A DNA stretch of 64,000 nucleotides from an uncultured Paracoccaceae bacterium (GTDB lineage Bacteria; Pseudomonadota; Alphaproteobacteria; Rhodobacterales; Rhodobacteraceae), in assembly GCA_934500835.1 (NCBI GenBank), contig CAKSTR010000011.1, positions 1 to 64,000 of the forward strand. Direction: 5' to 3'. Positions 17,791 through 26,959 of this stretch are shown one piece after another. Position 1 is the stretch's first letter, and the number at the start of each line of letters is the position of its first letter. The notes beneath the pieces were generated by a model. That model did no database searches. It saw nothing but the letters and a program-made list of their open reading frames with translations, and had not been told where the DNA came from. The position numbers and the translations under genes are program-made.

Positions 17791-19539
17791 TTACTGGTAG
17801 CAGTAAAGCGGCACGACCGCGTTCGAGACGCCATCCGGCACGCCGCCAGACACCTCGGCCCCGGTGCCGTCGCCCTGCGGGCGGGTGATCCGGTTCTGCG
17901 CAAGGAAGGTCAGCAGCGGGCCGGAGGGCACCGCGAAGTTCATGTTCTGCGGCAGGCTGCCGGTCTCTTCCAGGATCGCCATGTCATCGACACGGCTGAC
18001 GACCACGCCGATCAAGGCCCCCTTCTTGTTCAGAAGCGGGCCGCCCGAGTTGCCGGGCTGGACCGGGGCGGTGATCATCACCCGGTTCGAGGAGCCGTCG
18101 ATCCCCCGCAGGGCGCTGACATTGCCGCTGGTCACGGTCAGCCCCTGATCAAGACTGGTGTAATAGGGATAGCCAAGCGCTGTTACCGACTCGCCCAGCT
18201 TCGGCACCTCAAGCGCCGAAAGCTTCAGCCAGGCCCCGGCATCGGGCGCGCCCGACAGCACCGCCAGATCCAGCGTCGGGTCCGAGGCCATGATGTCCAG
18301 GGGCGTGCCGTCGACCATCGCCATGGCGCTGCAGCCCTCGACCACATGGGCGGCCGTCACAAGGATGGACGGCGCGATGTAGAAGCCGCTGCCCGAGCCT
18401 TTCAGCGTGCCGGTGACCTTCTCGCGCGGCTCGGCCGGGTCGGGCGTCGTGGCGGCGGGCGTGTCGCCGGGGGCGGTAACGGGCAGATTGCCAGGGTCGC
18501 GCAGAGGAGGCGCGCCCGGATTGCCGATGCCGATCACGCCGCCGGCAGGATCGGGGGCGGCACCGGGATCGGGGGCAGCCCCGGGATCGGCAGGCGGCGT
18601 CGGGCCCGAGGAGCCAAGCGGCGGCGCCGTCTTTTCAGGCTCTTTTTCGGCGATGGTCACCGGGCCGCCGGGATCGGCAGCCGGGGGCTCCGGCTCGGGG
18701 TCAGGCACCTCGGCCGTGCCCGGCGCCTTTGGCCGGCGGACCTGATCCTTGGGCCCGCTCTCGCCCGAAGCGGCCGAGGGGGCAGAGGCATTGGCGCCAC
18801 CATTGATCACCTGATCGATCACCCCGCCATCGGTCCACATCAGGGACGCCGGGCTGCCGCCGACGGTCATCGAGGCAGCCATCAGGTTGAGATGATAGAA
18901 ATACTCGGGCCAGACCACGATCGAGATGGTGGACCAGCTGCCGTTGTAGAAATCCGACCGGGCATAGGCCACCATCTTCTCTTCCATGGTGACCGAAGTG
19001 ATCCACAGCGTGTCGTCGTTGTAGCGATAGGGGTCCGAGCCCGGCACCGCCTGACTGTAGAACCAGTCCTGGATCCCTTCCATATCCTTCTGGTCGGTAA
19101 AGCGGACCATCACCGAAAAGCCGCTGTCCTCGGACAGGAATTCGACCGCGTCCTTGTTGTCGACGGATTTCAGCAACTCGAACGGATGCAGGTATGAGGT
19201 ATTGGTGGTGTCCGAGTAGAACAACTGCCAGCCGTTTTTCACCCGCTCGTCTTCAAGCTTCATGATCAGCTTGCTGAGATGGCGGTAAAGTGGTCGGCTG
19301 GCACCTTCTTCGCGCTGGACCCAGGCCTCAAGTGCTGCCTGGGCGTCCGTGTTCCAGATGCCGTCCGTATAGCCGTAGTAGTCGCCCGAGAAGGCCAGCG
19401 CGGCCTGCAGGGTCGCCACATCCTCGCGGCTCATGGTGCCGGCGTCGAAAGGCTGGTCGATCCACCCTTGGGCACGGGCTTGCGGGGTCGACAGCATCAG
19501 GCCGAGGGCTAGCAACAAGATGGACAGGAAGGCGCGCAT
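17791..19539 (-). CDS. Exported trypsin-like serine protease with peptidoglycan-binding-like N-terminus
   Basis: 582 residues. There is a signal peptide (cleavage near ARA-QG, residue 23-24), then a peptidoglycan-binding-like stretch (about 35-75: DVATLQAALAFSGDYYGY). A middle domain of unknown type runs about 80-245, followed by a Pro/Ala-rich linker (about 255-370). A C-terminal HtrA-type trypsin domain carries His398 (TAAHVV), Asp424 (PTLDLAVL) and Ser498 (QPGNSGGPL). There is no PDZ domain. It ends VPLYCYQ. GGAGACAG precedes ATG 19539. The substrate is unknown; a cell-wall-anchored periplasmic protease is a fair guess. It lies far from the protease cluster at 50-62 kb. Confidence 0.85.
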   Translation of the reverse strand: MRAFLSILLLALGLMLSTPQARAQGWIDQPFDAGTMSREDVATLQAALAFSGDYYGYTDGIWNTDAQAALEAWVQREEGASRPLYRHLSKLIMKLEDERVKNGWQLFYSDTTNTSYLHPFELLKSVDNKDAVEFLSEDSGFSVMVRFTDQKDMEGIQDWFYSQAVPGSDPYRYNDDTLWITSVTMEEKMVAYARSDFYNGSWSTISIVVWPEYFYHLNLMAASMTVGGSPASLMWTDGGVIDQVINGGANASAPSAASGESGPKDQVRRPKAPGTAEVPDPEPEPPAADPGGPVTIAEKEPEKTAPPLGSSGPTPPADPGAAPDPGAAPDPAGGVIGIGNPGAPPLRDPGNLPVTAPGDTPAATTPDPAEPREKVTGTLKGSGSGFYIAPSILVTAAHVVEGCSAMAMVDGTPLDIMASDPTLDLAVLSGAPDAGAWLKLSALEVPKLGESVTALGYPYYTSLDQGLTVTSGNVSALRGIDGSSNRVMITAPVQPGNSGGPLLNKKGALIGVVVSRVDDMAILEETGSLPQNMNFAVPSGPLLTFLAQNRITRPQGDGTGAEVSGGVPDGVSNAVVPLYCYQ

Positions 19540-19658
19540 GGCGGCTGTCTCCGGGGCGGCTCTGCAGTTACCCACCATGCTGCCCGGCTTCCGGTGGTTT
19601 GAAAAGGGATGTTTCCGTGATCCGCAGGTCGGGAATGCCGATGCGGCGGGCAAAATGC

Positions 19659-21014
19659 TCAGATCGCGGCGGAATGCTGCGCTTTCGACTGATCATAGGC
19701 GTCGAAGGAGCGGGCAATGATGCGTGTCAGCGGCCGGCCCTTCGCGGGGATCGACAGGATGCCGTCGTGCAGGTCTACCATATCCTCCATCCCGGCCGCT
19801 GCGCCCTGGAACAGGGCGTCGACCAGCGCCGGTGCCACGCCGAAATCGCGCACAAGATCGCTGCGCGCGACGCGGAAGTCGCACATCAGCGCCTCGATGA
19901 TGCGGCCACGCAGGCCGTCCTCTGCGGTGAAGGCATGGCCGCGATGGGTGCTGAACTGTCCCGCCCGGATCGTCTTGGTATGGGCCGCGGTGGCCGAGGC
20001 GTTCTGCGCATAGCCCTGCGGGAAGCGGCTGATGGACGAGGCGCCAAGCCCGATCAGCACCGGCGCGGTATCGTCGGTATAGCCCTGGAAGTTGCGCCGC
20101 AGCCGGCCCGCCTTCTGCGCCATCGCCAGCCCGTCCTGCGGCCGGGCGAAATGGTCGATGCCGATCTCGTCATAGCCGTCCCAGAGGAAGAGCTGCCGCG
20201 CGGTCTCGAACAGGTCAAGCCGCTCTGTCGGCGTGGGCAGGGCGTCCGAGGGAATCATCTGCTGGCGCCGGCTCATCCAGGGCACATGCGCATAGCCGTA
20301 AAGGGCGACCCGGTCCGGCGACAGCGACAGGAGTTTCTGTACGGAATCCGCAATGCGGTCCCGGGTCTGGTCCGGCAGCCCGTACAGGATGTCCGCGTTC
20401 AGGCTGCGGATGCCGCGCGCGCGGATGCGGTCGGCGATGTCGCGGGTCAGCGCATAGCTCTGCTCGCGTCCGATGGTCTTCTGGATTTCGGGGTCGAAGT
20501 CCTGCACCCCGATCGAGGCGCGGTTCATGCCGGCGGCCGCAAGCGCATCAAGCCGCGCGTCGTCCACCTCGTTCGGGTCGATCTCGACCGAGAACTCCCC
20601 CCCTTCCGCCATCGGCGCAAGGGTGAAGATCGCCTCGGTCAGGGCGTGGATCTCGGCCGGGGGCAGCATGGTGGGGGTGCCGCCGCCCCAGTGCAGCCGC
20701 GACAGCCGCACACCGCGCGGCAGGTGGCGCGCCAGAAGGGCGATCTCGGCCTTCAGCGTCTGGGCGTAGGCGATGACGGGATCGTCTGACGAAGTCCCCT
20801 GCGTGCGGCAGGCGCAGAACCAACACAGTCTGCGGCAGAACGGCACGTGCAGATAGAGCGAGATTGCCGAACCTTCGGGGATCGCCTCGATCCACGACGC
20901 GAACCCCTTTGCGTCCACGCCTCCGGCGAAATGCGGTGCCGTCGGGTAAGACGTGTAGCGAGGCACCCGCGCGTCAAAAAGACCGAGGCGCATGAGTTGC
21001 GTATCGATTGTCAT
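19659..21014 (-). CDS. hemN: Oxygen-independent coproporphyrinogen III dehydrogenase
   Basis: 451 residues, cytoplasmic radical-SAM enzyme that converts coproporphyrinogen III to protoporphyrinogen IX without oxygen. The cluster Cys are C60, C64 and C67 (FCRRLCWFCAC). HemN blocks are RYTSYPTAPHF at the N-terminus, LHWGGGTPTML, NRASIGVQDFD and LNADILYGLPDQT. It is divergent from fnrL across a 66-bp gap with an FNR box, which fits induction at low oxygen. The aerobic counterpart hemF is at 37.7 kb. Confidence 0.96.
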   Translation of the reverse strand: MTIDTQLMRLGLFDARVPRYTSYPTAPHFAGGVDAKGFASWIEAIPEGSAISLYLHVPFCRRLCWFCACRTQGTSSDDPVIAYAQTLKAEIALLARHLPRGVRLSRLHWGGGTPTMLPPAEIHALTEAIFTLAPMAEGGEFSVEIDPNEVDDARLDALAAAGMNRASIGVQDFDPEIQKTIGREQSYALTRDIADRIRARGIRSLNADILYGLPDQTRDRIADSVQKLLSLSPDRVALYGYAHVPWMSRRQQMIPSDALPTPTERLDLFETARQLFLWDGYDEIGIDHFARPQDGLAMAQKAGRLRRNFQGYTDDTAPVLIGLGASSISRFPQGYAQNASATAAHTKTIRAGQFSTHRGHAFTAEDGLRGRIIEALMCDFRVARSDLVRDFGVAPALVDALFQGAAAGMEDMVDLHDGILSIPAKGRPLTRIIARSFDAYDQSKAQHSAAI

Positions 21015-21049
21015 ACGGCTACCTATAGGCGTGTCAGGGAACGCAATCC

Positions 21050-21063
21050 TTGATGCAGATCAA
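21050..21063. promoter_or_regulatory. FNR box between hemN and fnrL
   Basis: TTGATGCAGATCAA matches the FNR consensus TTGAT-N4-ATCAA perfectly. It is 36 bp upstream of the hemN start and 17 bp upstream of the fnrL start. It probably activates hemN and may repress fnrL. Confidence 0.9.
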
Positions 21064-21080
21064 GGGTCGAAAGGGTGCGA

Positions 21081-21827
21081 ATGGCACTGCAGGTTGCCTC
21101 GGGCGCGCATCTGGAATGCGGCGATTGTCCGATCCGACACCGTGCCGTCTGCGCCCGGTGCGAGACGGATGAACTCTCGACGCTTGAGCAGATGAAGTAT
21201 TACCGCAGCTATCAGGCCGGTCAGACCATCGTCTGGTCGGGCGACCGGATGGATTTCGTCGCCTCGGTGGTGACGGGGATCGCCACGCTGACCCAGACGA
21301 TGGAGGACGGGCGGCGGCAGATGGTGGGTCTTCTGCTGCCGTCGGATTTCGTGGGCCGTCCCGGACGGATGGCGGCGGCCTATGACGTCACCGCCACGAC
21401 CGATGTCGTGATGTGCTGTTTCCGCAAGAAGCCCTTCGAAGAGATGATGCGCAAGACCTCGCATATCGCCGAGCGGCTTCTGGAGATGACGCTGGACGAG
21501 CTGGACGCGGCGCGGGAATGGATGCTGCTTCTGGGCCGCAAGACCGCGCGGGAAAAGATCGCCTCGCTGATCGCCATCATCGCCCGGCGGGAAGCCTCGC
21601 TGCACCTGCGGCAGACCGGGGGCGGCATGGTGGTGGACCTGCCGCTGACCCGCGAGGAGATGGCGGATTATCTGGGCCTGACGCTGGAGACGGTCAGCCG
21701 CCAGATCTCGGCGCTGAGGAAAGACGGAGTGATCAGCCTTGAAGGCAAGCGGCTGGTGACGATTCCCGATTTCGACCGGCTTCTGGAAGAGGCCGGTGAC
21801 GACAGCGATGGCGGGTTGCTGGCCTGA
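21081..21827 (+). CDS. fnrL: FNR-type oxygen-sensing transcriptional regulator FnrL
   Basis: 248 residues. The N-terminal Cys set C13, C16, C24 and C27 (ECGDCPIRHRAVCARC) plus an internal VVMCCFRK would hold the oxygen-labile 4Fe-4S cluster. A cyclic-nucleotide-binding-type sensor follows, then a Crp-type helix-turn-helix near residue 190-215 (YLGLTLETVSRQISALR). ETVSR is the recognition helix for TTGAT half-sites. ATG 21081 is preferred to GTG 21075 because AAAGGG lies 6 bases upstream. It heads the low-oxygen module with usp and cco genes. Confidence 0.95.
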   Translation: MALQVASGAHLECGDCPIRHRAVCARCETDELSTLEQMKYYRSYQAGQTIVWSGDRMDFVASVVTGIATLTQTMEDGRRQMVGLLLPSDFVGRPGRMAAAYDVTATTDVVMCCFRKKPFEEMMRKTSHIAERLLEMTLDELDAAREWMLLLGRKTAREKIASLIAIIARREASLHLRQTGGGMVVDLPLTREEMADYLGLTLETVSRQISALRKDGVISLEGKRLVTIPDFDRLLEEAGDDSDGGLLA

Positions 21828-21904
21828 AGCCGGCGGAGCGGCTGCCGCCGCAAGCCTTTTTAGCAGAGGCTGGCAGAGCCTCCTTGCGGCTTGTGTCGCC
21901 TGTT

Positions 21905-21987
21905 GGGGGTTTCACCCCCAAGCCCCGAGGATATTTTCAGACAGAAAACAGGAAGAAGGCCCGCCATTTTCTGTCTTTCAAATATCC
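21905..21987. repeat. Dispersed intergenic element, copy 2 (variant)
   Basis: The hairpin GGGGG-TTTCA-CCCCC (21905-21919) is followed by a variant box starting GGATATTTTCAGACAG at 21929 and an inverted partner ending at 21987. The outer part of the box is kept; the inner half differs from copies 1, 3 and 5. Confidence 0.55.
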
Positions 21988-22050
21988 CCGCCGGAGGCAA
22001 AAGCCCGAGCCGGTTGGCGCGGAACGCGCCAGAGGCGAGACAGAAGGCGT

Positions 22051-22072
22051 GCAGCCGCGCTTTCGCGGCTGC
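22051..22072. terminator. Terminator between fnrL and usp (convergent)
   Basis: GCAGCCGC-GCTTTC-GCGGCTGC is a perfect 8-bp stem followed by TCCTTT on the plus strand. It lies 10 bp past the usp stop and can serve both directions. Confidence 0.6.
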
Positions 22073-22081
22073 TCCTTTGGA

Positions 22082-22927
22082 TCAGTGCGCCAGGAAGACC
22101 GGCAGTTCGGCCTGTTCCAGCATGTTGCGGGTGGCGCCGCCCAGGATGGCCTCGCGGAAGCGGGAGTGGCCATAGGCGCCCATGACCAGAAGATCGGCGT
22201 CCAGATCGCGGCAGGTGCGGTGCAGCACGTCCGACACCCGCGGCAGGGTGCGCGCAAGGACCGAAACCTCGGCCTTCACGCCGTGGCGCACCAGCATCTG
22301 GCAGAGCAGCCCGCCCGGGTCCGACCGTTCCGGCCCGTGGGACGGCGGGTCGATCACGGTGATCGTCACCGTCTCGGCCTGTTTCAGGAAAGGCAGCGCC
22401 CGGCGGGTGGCGACCAGCGCCTCGCGGCTCTGGTTCCAGGCAAGGACGATGCGTTTCGGCGACGCGGATTTCAGCCCGGCCTGCGGCACCACCAGCACCG
22501 GGGCCATGCCTTCGAACATCGCCGCCTCGATCACGGCCTCGGCTTCGGGACCCGACTGTTCGGAATAGGGTTTCGGCAGGACCACCAGATCGGCATAGCG
22601 GGCGCGGGCGGCGACAAGCTCGGTCAGGGCGCCCATCTGCGTCACGGCGGTTTCCACCGAAGAGCGCAAATCCGTGCCCTGCGCCGTCAATGCCGCCTTC
22701 ACCGCAGCCTCATTGGCACGGGCCTCTTCCTCGGCGCGTTCCAGCGCCACCTGCAAGACGACAGCGCCGGCGCCGACATAGGAATAGCCGACCTGCGTCC
22801 GGTCGACGCCAAGCGCCAGCGTCTCAAGATGCGCATCTGCCTGCCGGCAGATCGCCCCGGCGGCGGAGATGGCGGCAGCGATGCGTTCGGGTGCGGTGGC
22901 CACAGAAAGCAGCGACTTGTAGGCCAT
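22082..22927 (-). CDS. Universal stress protein, two Usp-like halves
   Basis: 281 residues. The C-terminal half has a clear UspA nucleotide-binding end (LLVMGAYGHSRFREAILGGA, then LPVFLAH). The N-terminal half is a degenerate Usp fold. A near-perfect Shine-Dalgarno (AAGGAGGT) precedes ATG 22927. The gene is divergent from ccoN; the two FNR boxes between them could control both. In Rhodobacter-type genomes a Usp gene commonly sits between fnrL and ccoN. Confidence 0.9.
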   Translation of the reverse strand: MAYKSLLSVATAPERIAAAISAAGAICRQADAHLETLALGVDRTQVGYSYVGAGAVVLQVALERAEEEARANEAAVKAALTAQGTDLRSSVETAVTQMGALTELVAARARYADLVVLPKPYSEQSGPEAEAVIEAAMFEGMAPVLVVPQAGLKSASPKRIVLAWNQSREALVATRRALPFLKQAETVTITVIDPPSHGPERSDPGGLLCQMLVRHGVKAEVSVLARTLPRVSDVLHRTCRDLDADLLVMGAYGHSRFREAILGGATRNMLEQAELPVFLAH

Positions 22928-22987
22928 GATTACCTCCTTGGATTGCAACGTCGAAAATCATGCTAGGTTCCTATCTGGCCAGTTGCG

Positions 22988-23001
22988 TTGACCAAGGTCA
23001 A
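22988..23001. promoter_or_regulatory. FNR box, usp-proximal
   Basis: TTGACCAAGGTCAA fits TTGAY-N4-RTCAA. It is 61 bp from the usp start and 162 bp from the ccoN start, so it more likely serves usp. Confidence 0.8.
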
Positions 23002-23019
23002 ATGCGACGCGGTCCGGTG

Positions 23020-23033
23020 TTGATGCAGATCAA
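23020..23033. promoter_or_regulatory. FNR box upstream of ccoN
   Basis: TTGATGCAGATCAA is identical to the box at 21050, including its four spacer bases and the next two. It is 130 bp upstream of ccoN, consistent with a long leader and FnrL-activated cbb3 oxidase expression. Confidence 0.88.
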
Positions 23034-23162
23034 GGAAAGATGATCTGCCCGATTGCAGAAGCGCAGTGTCAAGACCTCTGTTCCGGGGCCTGAGTCGCTG
23101 GCGCGCTGATTGCCAGTGTCCGGTGTTCCGGGCCGGAAAATAAGGACGAAGGGACGCGAAAT

Positions 23163-24770
23163 ATGTGGGATTACGTCAAATTGATCGCGCTTGGCGTGAT
23201 CGCGGTGGTGGCCGCGATTGCAGCCAACTATGCGCGCGATCTGGCCTTCATGCTGAACGCGGTCGAAGTCATGCTGGTTGCAGCCATCGCTTTTCTGGTG
23301 GTGCTGCGCGGCGTGGGCGAGCCGAAAGTCGTCAACATGGGCGAATACAATGACGGTGCCATCCGCTGGGGGGTCTTCCTGACCACCTTCTGGGGCATTG
23401 TCGGCTTTCTTGTCGGCGTGGTGGCGGCCAGCCAGCTGGCCTGGCCCTGGCTGAACTTCGAGGCGCTGCAGGGTGTCGGCAACTTCGGCCGCATGCGGCC
23501 CCTTCACACCAGCGCGGTGATCTTCGCCTTCGGCGGGACCGCGCTGATCACCTCGGCCCTTTATGTCGTACAGCGCACCAGCGCCGTGCGGCTCTGGGGT
23601 GGCAATGCGCTGACCAACTTCGTCTTCTGGGGCTGGCAGCTGGTGATCCTGCTTGCGGCGACCTCTTATGTCTTCGGCGGCAGCCAGGGCAAGGAATATG
23701 CCGAGCCGGCATGGCATATCGACATCCTGATCACCCTGGTCTGGGTGGCGTTCCTGGCCGTCTTCGCCGGCACGATCATGAAGCGCAAGGAGCCGCATAT
23801 CTATGTGGCGAACTGGTTCTACCTGTCGTTCATTATCACCATCGCGATGTTGCACCTGATCAACAACATGGCGATCCCGGTCTCGTTCCTTGGGTCCACC
23901 TCGGTGCAGGTCACCAGCGGTGTGCAGGACGCGATGATCCAGTGGTGGTATGGCCACAACGCCGTGGGCTTCTTCCTGACCGCGGGCTTCCTTGGCATGA
24001 TGTATTACTTCGTGCCCAAACAGGCCGAGCGGCCGGTCTACAGCTACAAGCTGTCGATCATCCACTTCTGGGCGCTGATTTTCCTCTACATCTGGGCCGG
24101 TCCGCACCACCTGCACTACACCGCCCTGCCCGAATGGGCGGCGACGCTGGGCATGGTGTTCTCGGTCATCCTGTGGATGCCGTCGTGGGGCGGCATGATC
24201 AACGGGCTGATGACCCTGTCGGGCGCCTGGGACAAGCTGCGCACCGATCCCGTGATCCGCATGATGGTGGTCTCGATCGGGTTCTACGGCATGTCGACCT
24301 TCGAAGGCCCGATGATGTCGATCAAGGCGGTCAACTCGCTGTCGCACTACACCGACTGGACCATTGGTCACGTCCACTCCGGCGCACTTGGCTGGAACGG
24401 CATGATCACCTTCGGGATGCTTTACTTCCTGACGCCGCGCCTGTGGAACCGGCCCGGGCTTTACAGCCTGAAGCTGGTCAGCTGGCATTTCTGGCTCGCC
24501 ACCATCGGGATCGTTCTCTACGCCTCGTCGATGTGGGTCAGCGGCATCATGGAAGGGCTGATGTGGCGCGAAGTGGATGCGAACGGCTTCCTTGTGAACG
24601 CTTTCGCCGACACGGTTGCCGCCAAGCATCCGATGAACGTGGTCCGGGCACTGGGCGGGGTGATGTATCTCTCCGGGGCGCTGATCATGGCCTACAATCT
24701 CTGGATGACGGTCAAGGCACAGCCGGCGAAAGACGCCGTCAATGCCAATGACCTCGTGCCGGCCGAATAA
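23163..24770 (+). CDS. ccoN: cbb3-type cytochrome c oxidase subunit I
   Basis: 535 residues, twelve or more membrane segments. This is the catalytic subunit with heme b, heme b3 and CuB, and it reduces oxygen with high affinity. Visible ligands are His in RPLHTSAV (low-spin heme), His and the crosslinked Tyr region in [10 protein letters not shown], the CuB His pair in GPHHLHY, and [10 protein letters not shown]. The N-terminal part before the oxidase core has two extra hydrophobic helices, as is normal for CcoN. It is the first gene of ccoNOQP. Confidence 0.97.
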   Translation: MWDYVKLIALGVIAVVAAIAANYARDLAFMLNAVEVMLVAAIAFLVVLRGVGEPKVVNMGEYNDGAIRWGVFLTTFWGIVGFLVGVVAASQLAWPWLNFEALQGVGNFGRMRPLHTSAVIFAFGGTALITSALYVVQRTSAVRLWGGNALTNFVFWGWQLVILLAATSYVFGGSQGKEYAEPAWHIDILITLVWVAFLAVFAGTIMKRKEPHIYVANWFYLSFIITIAMLHLINNMAIPVSFLGSTSVQVTSGVQDAMIQWWYGHNAVGFFLTAGFLGMMYYFVPKQAERPVYSYKLSIIHFWALIFLYIWAGPHHLHYTALPEWAATLGMVFSVILWMPSWGGMINGLMTLSGAWDKLRTDPVIRMMVVSIGFYGMSTFEGPMMSIKAVNSLSHYTDWTIGHVHSGALGWNGMITFGMLYFLTPRLWNRPGLYSLKLVSWHFWLATIGIVLYASSMWVSGIMEGLMWREVDANGFLVNAFADTVAAKHPMNVVRALGGVMYLSGALIMAYNLWMTVKAQPAKDAVNANDLVPAE

Positions 24771-24785
24771 GGGGAGGGGACAGGA

Positions 24786-25535
24786 ATGGCTCTTCTTGAC
24801 AAGCACAAGGCAATTGAAACCCATGCAACGCTTCTGATGGTGCTGGCCTTTCTGGTCGTCACCATCGGGGGGCTGGTGCAGATCGTGCCGCTGTTCTACC
24901 TGGAAAATACCATCGAGGACGTGAAGGGCATGCGCCCCTACACGCCCCTCGAACTGGCCGGGCGCGACATCTACATCCGCGAAGGCTGCTACGTCTGCCA
25001 CAGCCAGATGATCCGCCCCATGCGGGACGAGGTCGAACGCTATGGCCACTACTCGCTGGCGGCGGAGTCGAAATACGACCATCCGTTCCAGTGGGGGTCC
25101 AAGCGCACCGGGCCCGACCTGGCCCGGGTCGGTGGCCGCTACTCGGACGAATGGCATCGGGACCATTTCTTCGACGCCAAGTCCGTGGTGCCGGAATCCG
25201 TGATGCCGCCCTATGGCTTCCTGTTCAGCCGCGAGATCGACGGGAAATACATCCGCGACTCGCTTGAAACGAACGCCATGGTCGGCGTCCCCTATACCGA
25301 GGAGATGATCGCCAATGCGCAGGCGGACTTTGCCGCGCAAGCCGATCCGAACGCCGATTCCTCGGCCCTGCAGGAGCGGTATGGCCTGGCGGCCTTCGAG
25401 GGCGGCAAGGACGTGAACGTGCGCAACTTCGACGGTCAGCCGCAACTGACCGAGGCTGATGCTCTGATCGCCTATATCCAGGTTCTGGGCACGATGGTCG
25501 ACTTCTCGACTTTCATCCCAGATCCGAACCGCTGA
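24786..25535 (+). CDS. ccoO: cbb3-type cytochrome c oxidase subunit II (mono-heme)
   Basis: 249 residues with one N-terminal membrane anchor ([20 protein letters not shown]) and a periplasmic heme c domain with CYVCHS near residue 72; [12 protein letters not shown] supplies the Met ligand. It passes electrons from CcoP to CcoN. It starts 15 bp after ccoN, with GGGGAGGGGACAGG before its ATG. Confidence 0.97.
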   Translation: MALLDKHKAIETHATLLMVLAFLVVTIGGLVQIVPLFYLENTIEDVKGMRPYTPLELAGRDIYIREGCYVCHSQMIRPMRDEVERYGHYSLAAESKYDHPFQWGSKRTGPDLARVGGRYSDEWHRDHFFDAKSVVPESVMPPYGFLFSREIDGKYIRDSLETNAMVGVPYTEEMIANAQADFAAQADPNADSSALQERYGLAAFEGGKDVNVRNFDGQPQLTEADALIAYIQVLGTMVDFSTFIPDPNR

Positions 25536-25546
25536 GGGGGGAAGCT

Positions 25547-25741
25547 ATGGAATTCTATACCTTCCTTCGCCACATGGCCGACAGCTGGGGCCTTCTCACG
25601 ATGCTCCTGATCTTCCTTGGCGTCTGTCTTTGGGCCATGCGCCCCAGCAGCCGGACCCTGCATGACGATGCCGCGAATTCGATCTTCCGCAACGACAGCC
25701 GTCCTGCGGAAGCCAGCCAACCCGCCCGCAAGGAGGCGTGA
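25547..25741 (+). CDS. ccoQ: cbb3-type oxidase assembly/stability subunit
   Basis: 64 residues with one membrane helix ([17 protein letters not shown]) and a short polar tail ([17 protein letters not shown]). CcoQ stabilises the contact of CcoP with CcoNO and shields the complex from oxygen. It is 11 bp after ccoO and the stop is 2 bp before ccoP. Confidence 0.94.
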   Translation: MEFYTFLRHMADSWGLLTMLLIFLGVCLWAMRPSSRTLHDDAANSIFRNDSRPAEASQPARKEA

Positions 25742-25743
25742 CC

Positions 25744-26622
25744 ATGTGCGCCAAGAAAGTAACGAAGGTTCAGGCCGAGGTCCCGACCACCGGCCATGAA
25801 TGGGACGGGATCCGCGAATACGACAACCCGATGCCGCGCTGGTGGGTCTGGGTCTTCTACATGACGATCATCTGGGGGGTGGGCTACACCATCGCCTATC
25901 CGGCCTGGCCGCTGATCGAAGGCGCCACGCGCGGCGTGCTTGGCTACAACATGCGCGAAGAGGTGGCGTCCGAGATCAAGCGCTTCGACGATGCCAACGC
26001 CGATGTGAAGGCCAAGCTGGTCGCGGCCGATCTGAACGCCATCGGTTCGGACGCGGCGCTGGCCGGCTATGCCCAGCGGGCAGGGGCGGCGGTATTCAAG
26101 ACCAACTGCGCCCAGTGCCACGGGGCGGGGGCGGCCGGGGTGCAATCGCTTGGCTATCCAAACCTCTTGGACGACGACTGGCTTTGGGGCGGCACGATGG
26201 AGGACATCCACCTGACCGTCCTGCATGGCATCCGCAACACCACCGACGCCGATGCCCGCTATTCCGAGATGCCGAAATTCGGCGCCGACGAGTTGCTGGA
26301 CAAGGAGCAGATCGGTCAGGTCGTGGAATATGTCCTGAAGATCTCGGGACAGGATCACGACGCCACGCTGGCCACCGAGGGGCAAACGGTCTTTGCCGAC
26401 AACTGCTCGGCCTGCCACATGGAGGACGGCTCGGGCGATCGGGCGCAAGGCGCGCCGAAGCTGACCGATGCGGTCTGGCTTTACGGCGGCTCGCGCGAGG
26501 CCATCACCGAATCGGTGAATTTCGCCCGCTTCGGCGTGATGCCCGACTGGAACGAAAGGCTGACCGAGGACCAGATCCGCGCGGTTGCCTTCTATGTCCA
26601 TGGTCTTGGCGGCGGCGAATAG
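25744..26622 (+). CDS. ccoP: cbb3-type cytochrome c oxidase subunit III (di-heme)
   Basis: 292 residues. The N-terminal cytoplasmic/TM part includes [20 protein letters not shown], the CcoP signature. Two heme c sites follow: CAQCH (about residue 122) and CSACH (about residue 222). It takes electrons from cytochrome c. ATG 25744 is preferred to GTG 25738, with AAGGAGG upstream. Confidence 0.97.
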   Translation: MCAKKVTKVQAEVPTTGHEWDGIREYDNPMPRWWVWVFYMTIIWGVGYTIAYPAWPLIEGATRGVLGYNMREEVASEIKRFDDANADVKAKLVAADLNAIGSDAALAGYAQRAGAAVFKTNCAQCHGAGAAGVQSLGYPNLLDDDWLWGGTMEDIHLTVLHGIRNTTDADARYSEMPKFGADELLDKEQIGQVVEYVLKISGQDHDATLATEGQTVFADNCSACHMEDGSGDRAQGAPKLTDAVWLYGGSREAITESVNFARFGVMPDWNERLTEDQIRAVAFYVHGLGGGE

Positions 26623-26639
26623 CGCTGTCGAACGAAAAT

Positions 26640-26667
26640 CCCCGGCGGTCTCCAACCGCCGCCGGGG
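26640..26667 (+). terminator. Hairpin after ccoP
   Basis: CCCCGGCGG pairs with CCGCCGGGG 17 bp past the ccoP stop. The lack of a T-run suggests an mRNA-end-stabilising stem more than a classic terminator. Confidence 0.55.
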
Positions 26668-26880
26668 ACCGGCACCGGCACCCCGTCCTGTTCGCGCGTT
26701 CCTGGGGGGCCGGTGCCACCTTTCCTTCCTGAAGGGCTGCGGTCAAGCCGTAGTCCTTTCAGCGTCTCTTCGTCCCGCCTTGCACGCCGTGCAATCCCGG
26801 GGCTTCATGCTGATGCTGCCTGCGTCAAAAGCGCCTGCGGCGGCGCGTCCCGATGAAAAGTCATATCGGCGATGACAGAA

Positions 26881-26894
26881 TTGACGCAAGTCAA
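26881..26894. promoter_or_regulatory. FNR box upstream of ccoG
   Basis: TTGACGCAAGTCAA fits TTGAY-N4-RTCAA, centred about 72 bp before the ccoG GTG. The ccoGHIS operon is FnrL-controlled in Rhodobacter, and this fits. Confidence 0.87.
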
Positions 26895-26959
26895 AGTTCC
26901 GCCGGCCCAAAAGGGGCCATATCGCGGACAAGCCGCAGTTCAGCCACCCGGAGTCATCC

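Larger units (their letters stand above)
26623..26959. other. 337-bp gene-free stretch between ccoP and ccoG
   Basis: It holds a strong hairpin at 26640-26667 and a second long inverted repeat (GGCACCGGC at 26671-26679 with GCCGGTGCC at 26709-26717). A weaker hairpin sits near 26732-26758 and an FNR box at 26881. No reading frame looks real. Confidence 0.6.

Noticed and set aside
22998..25445. Very long minus-strand open frame opposite ccoN and ccoO
   Set aside because: It is a GC-bias shadow: the plus strand codes for cbb3 subunits with all heme and copper ligands, and the shadow protein matches no family I know.
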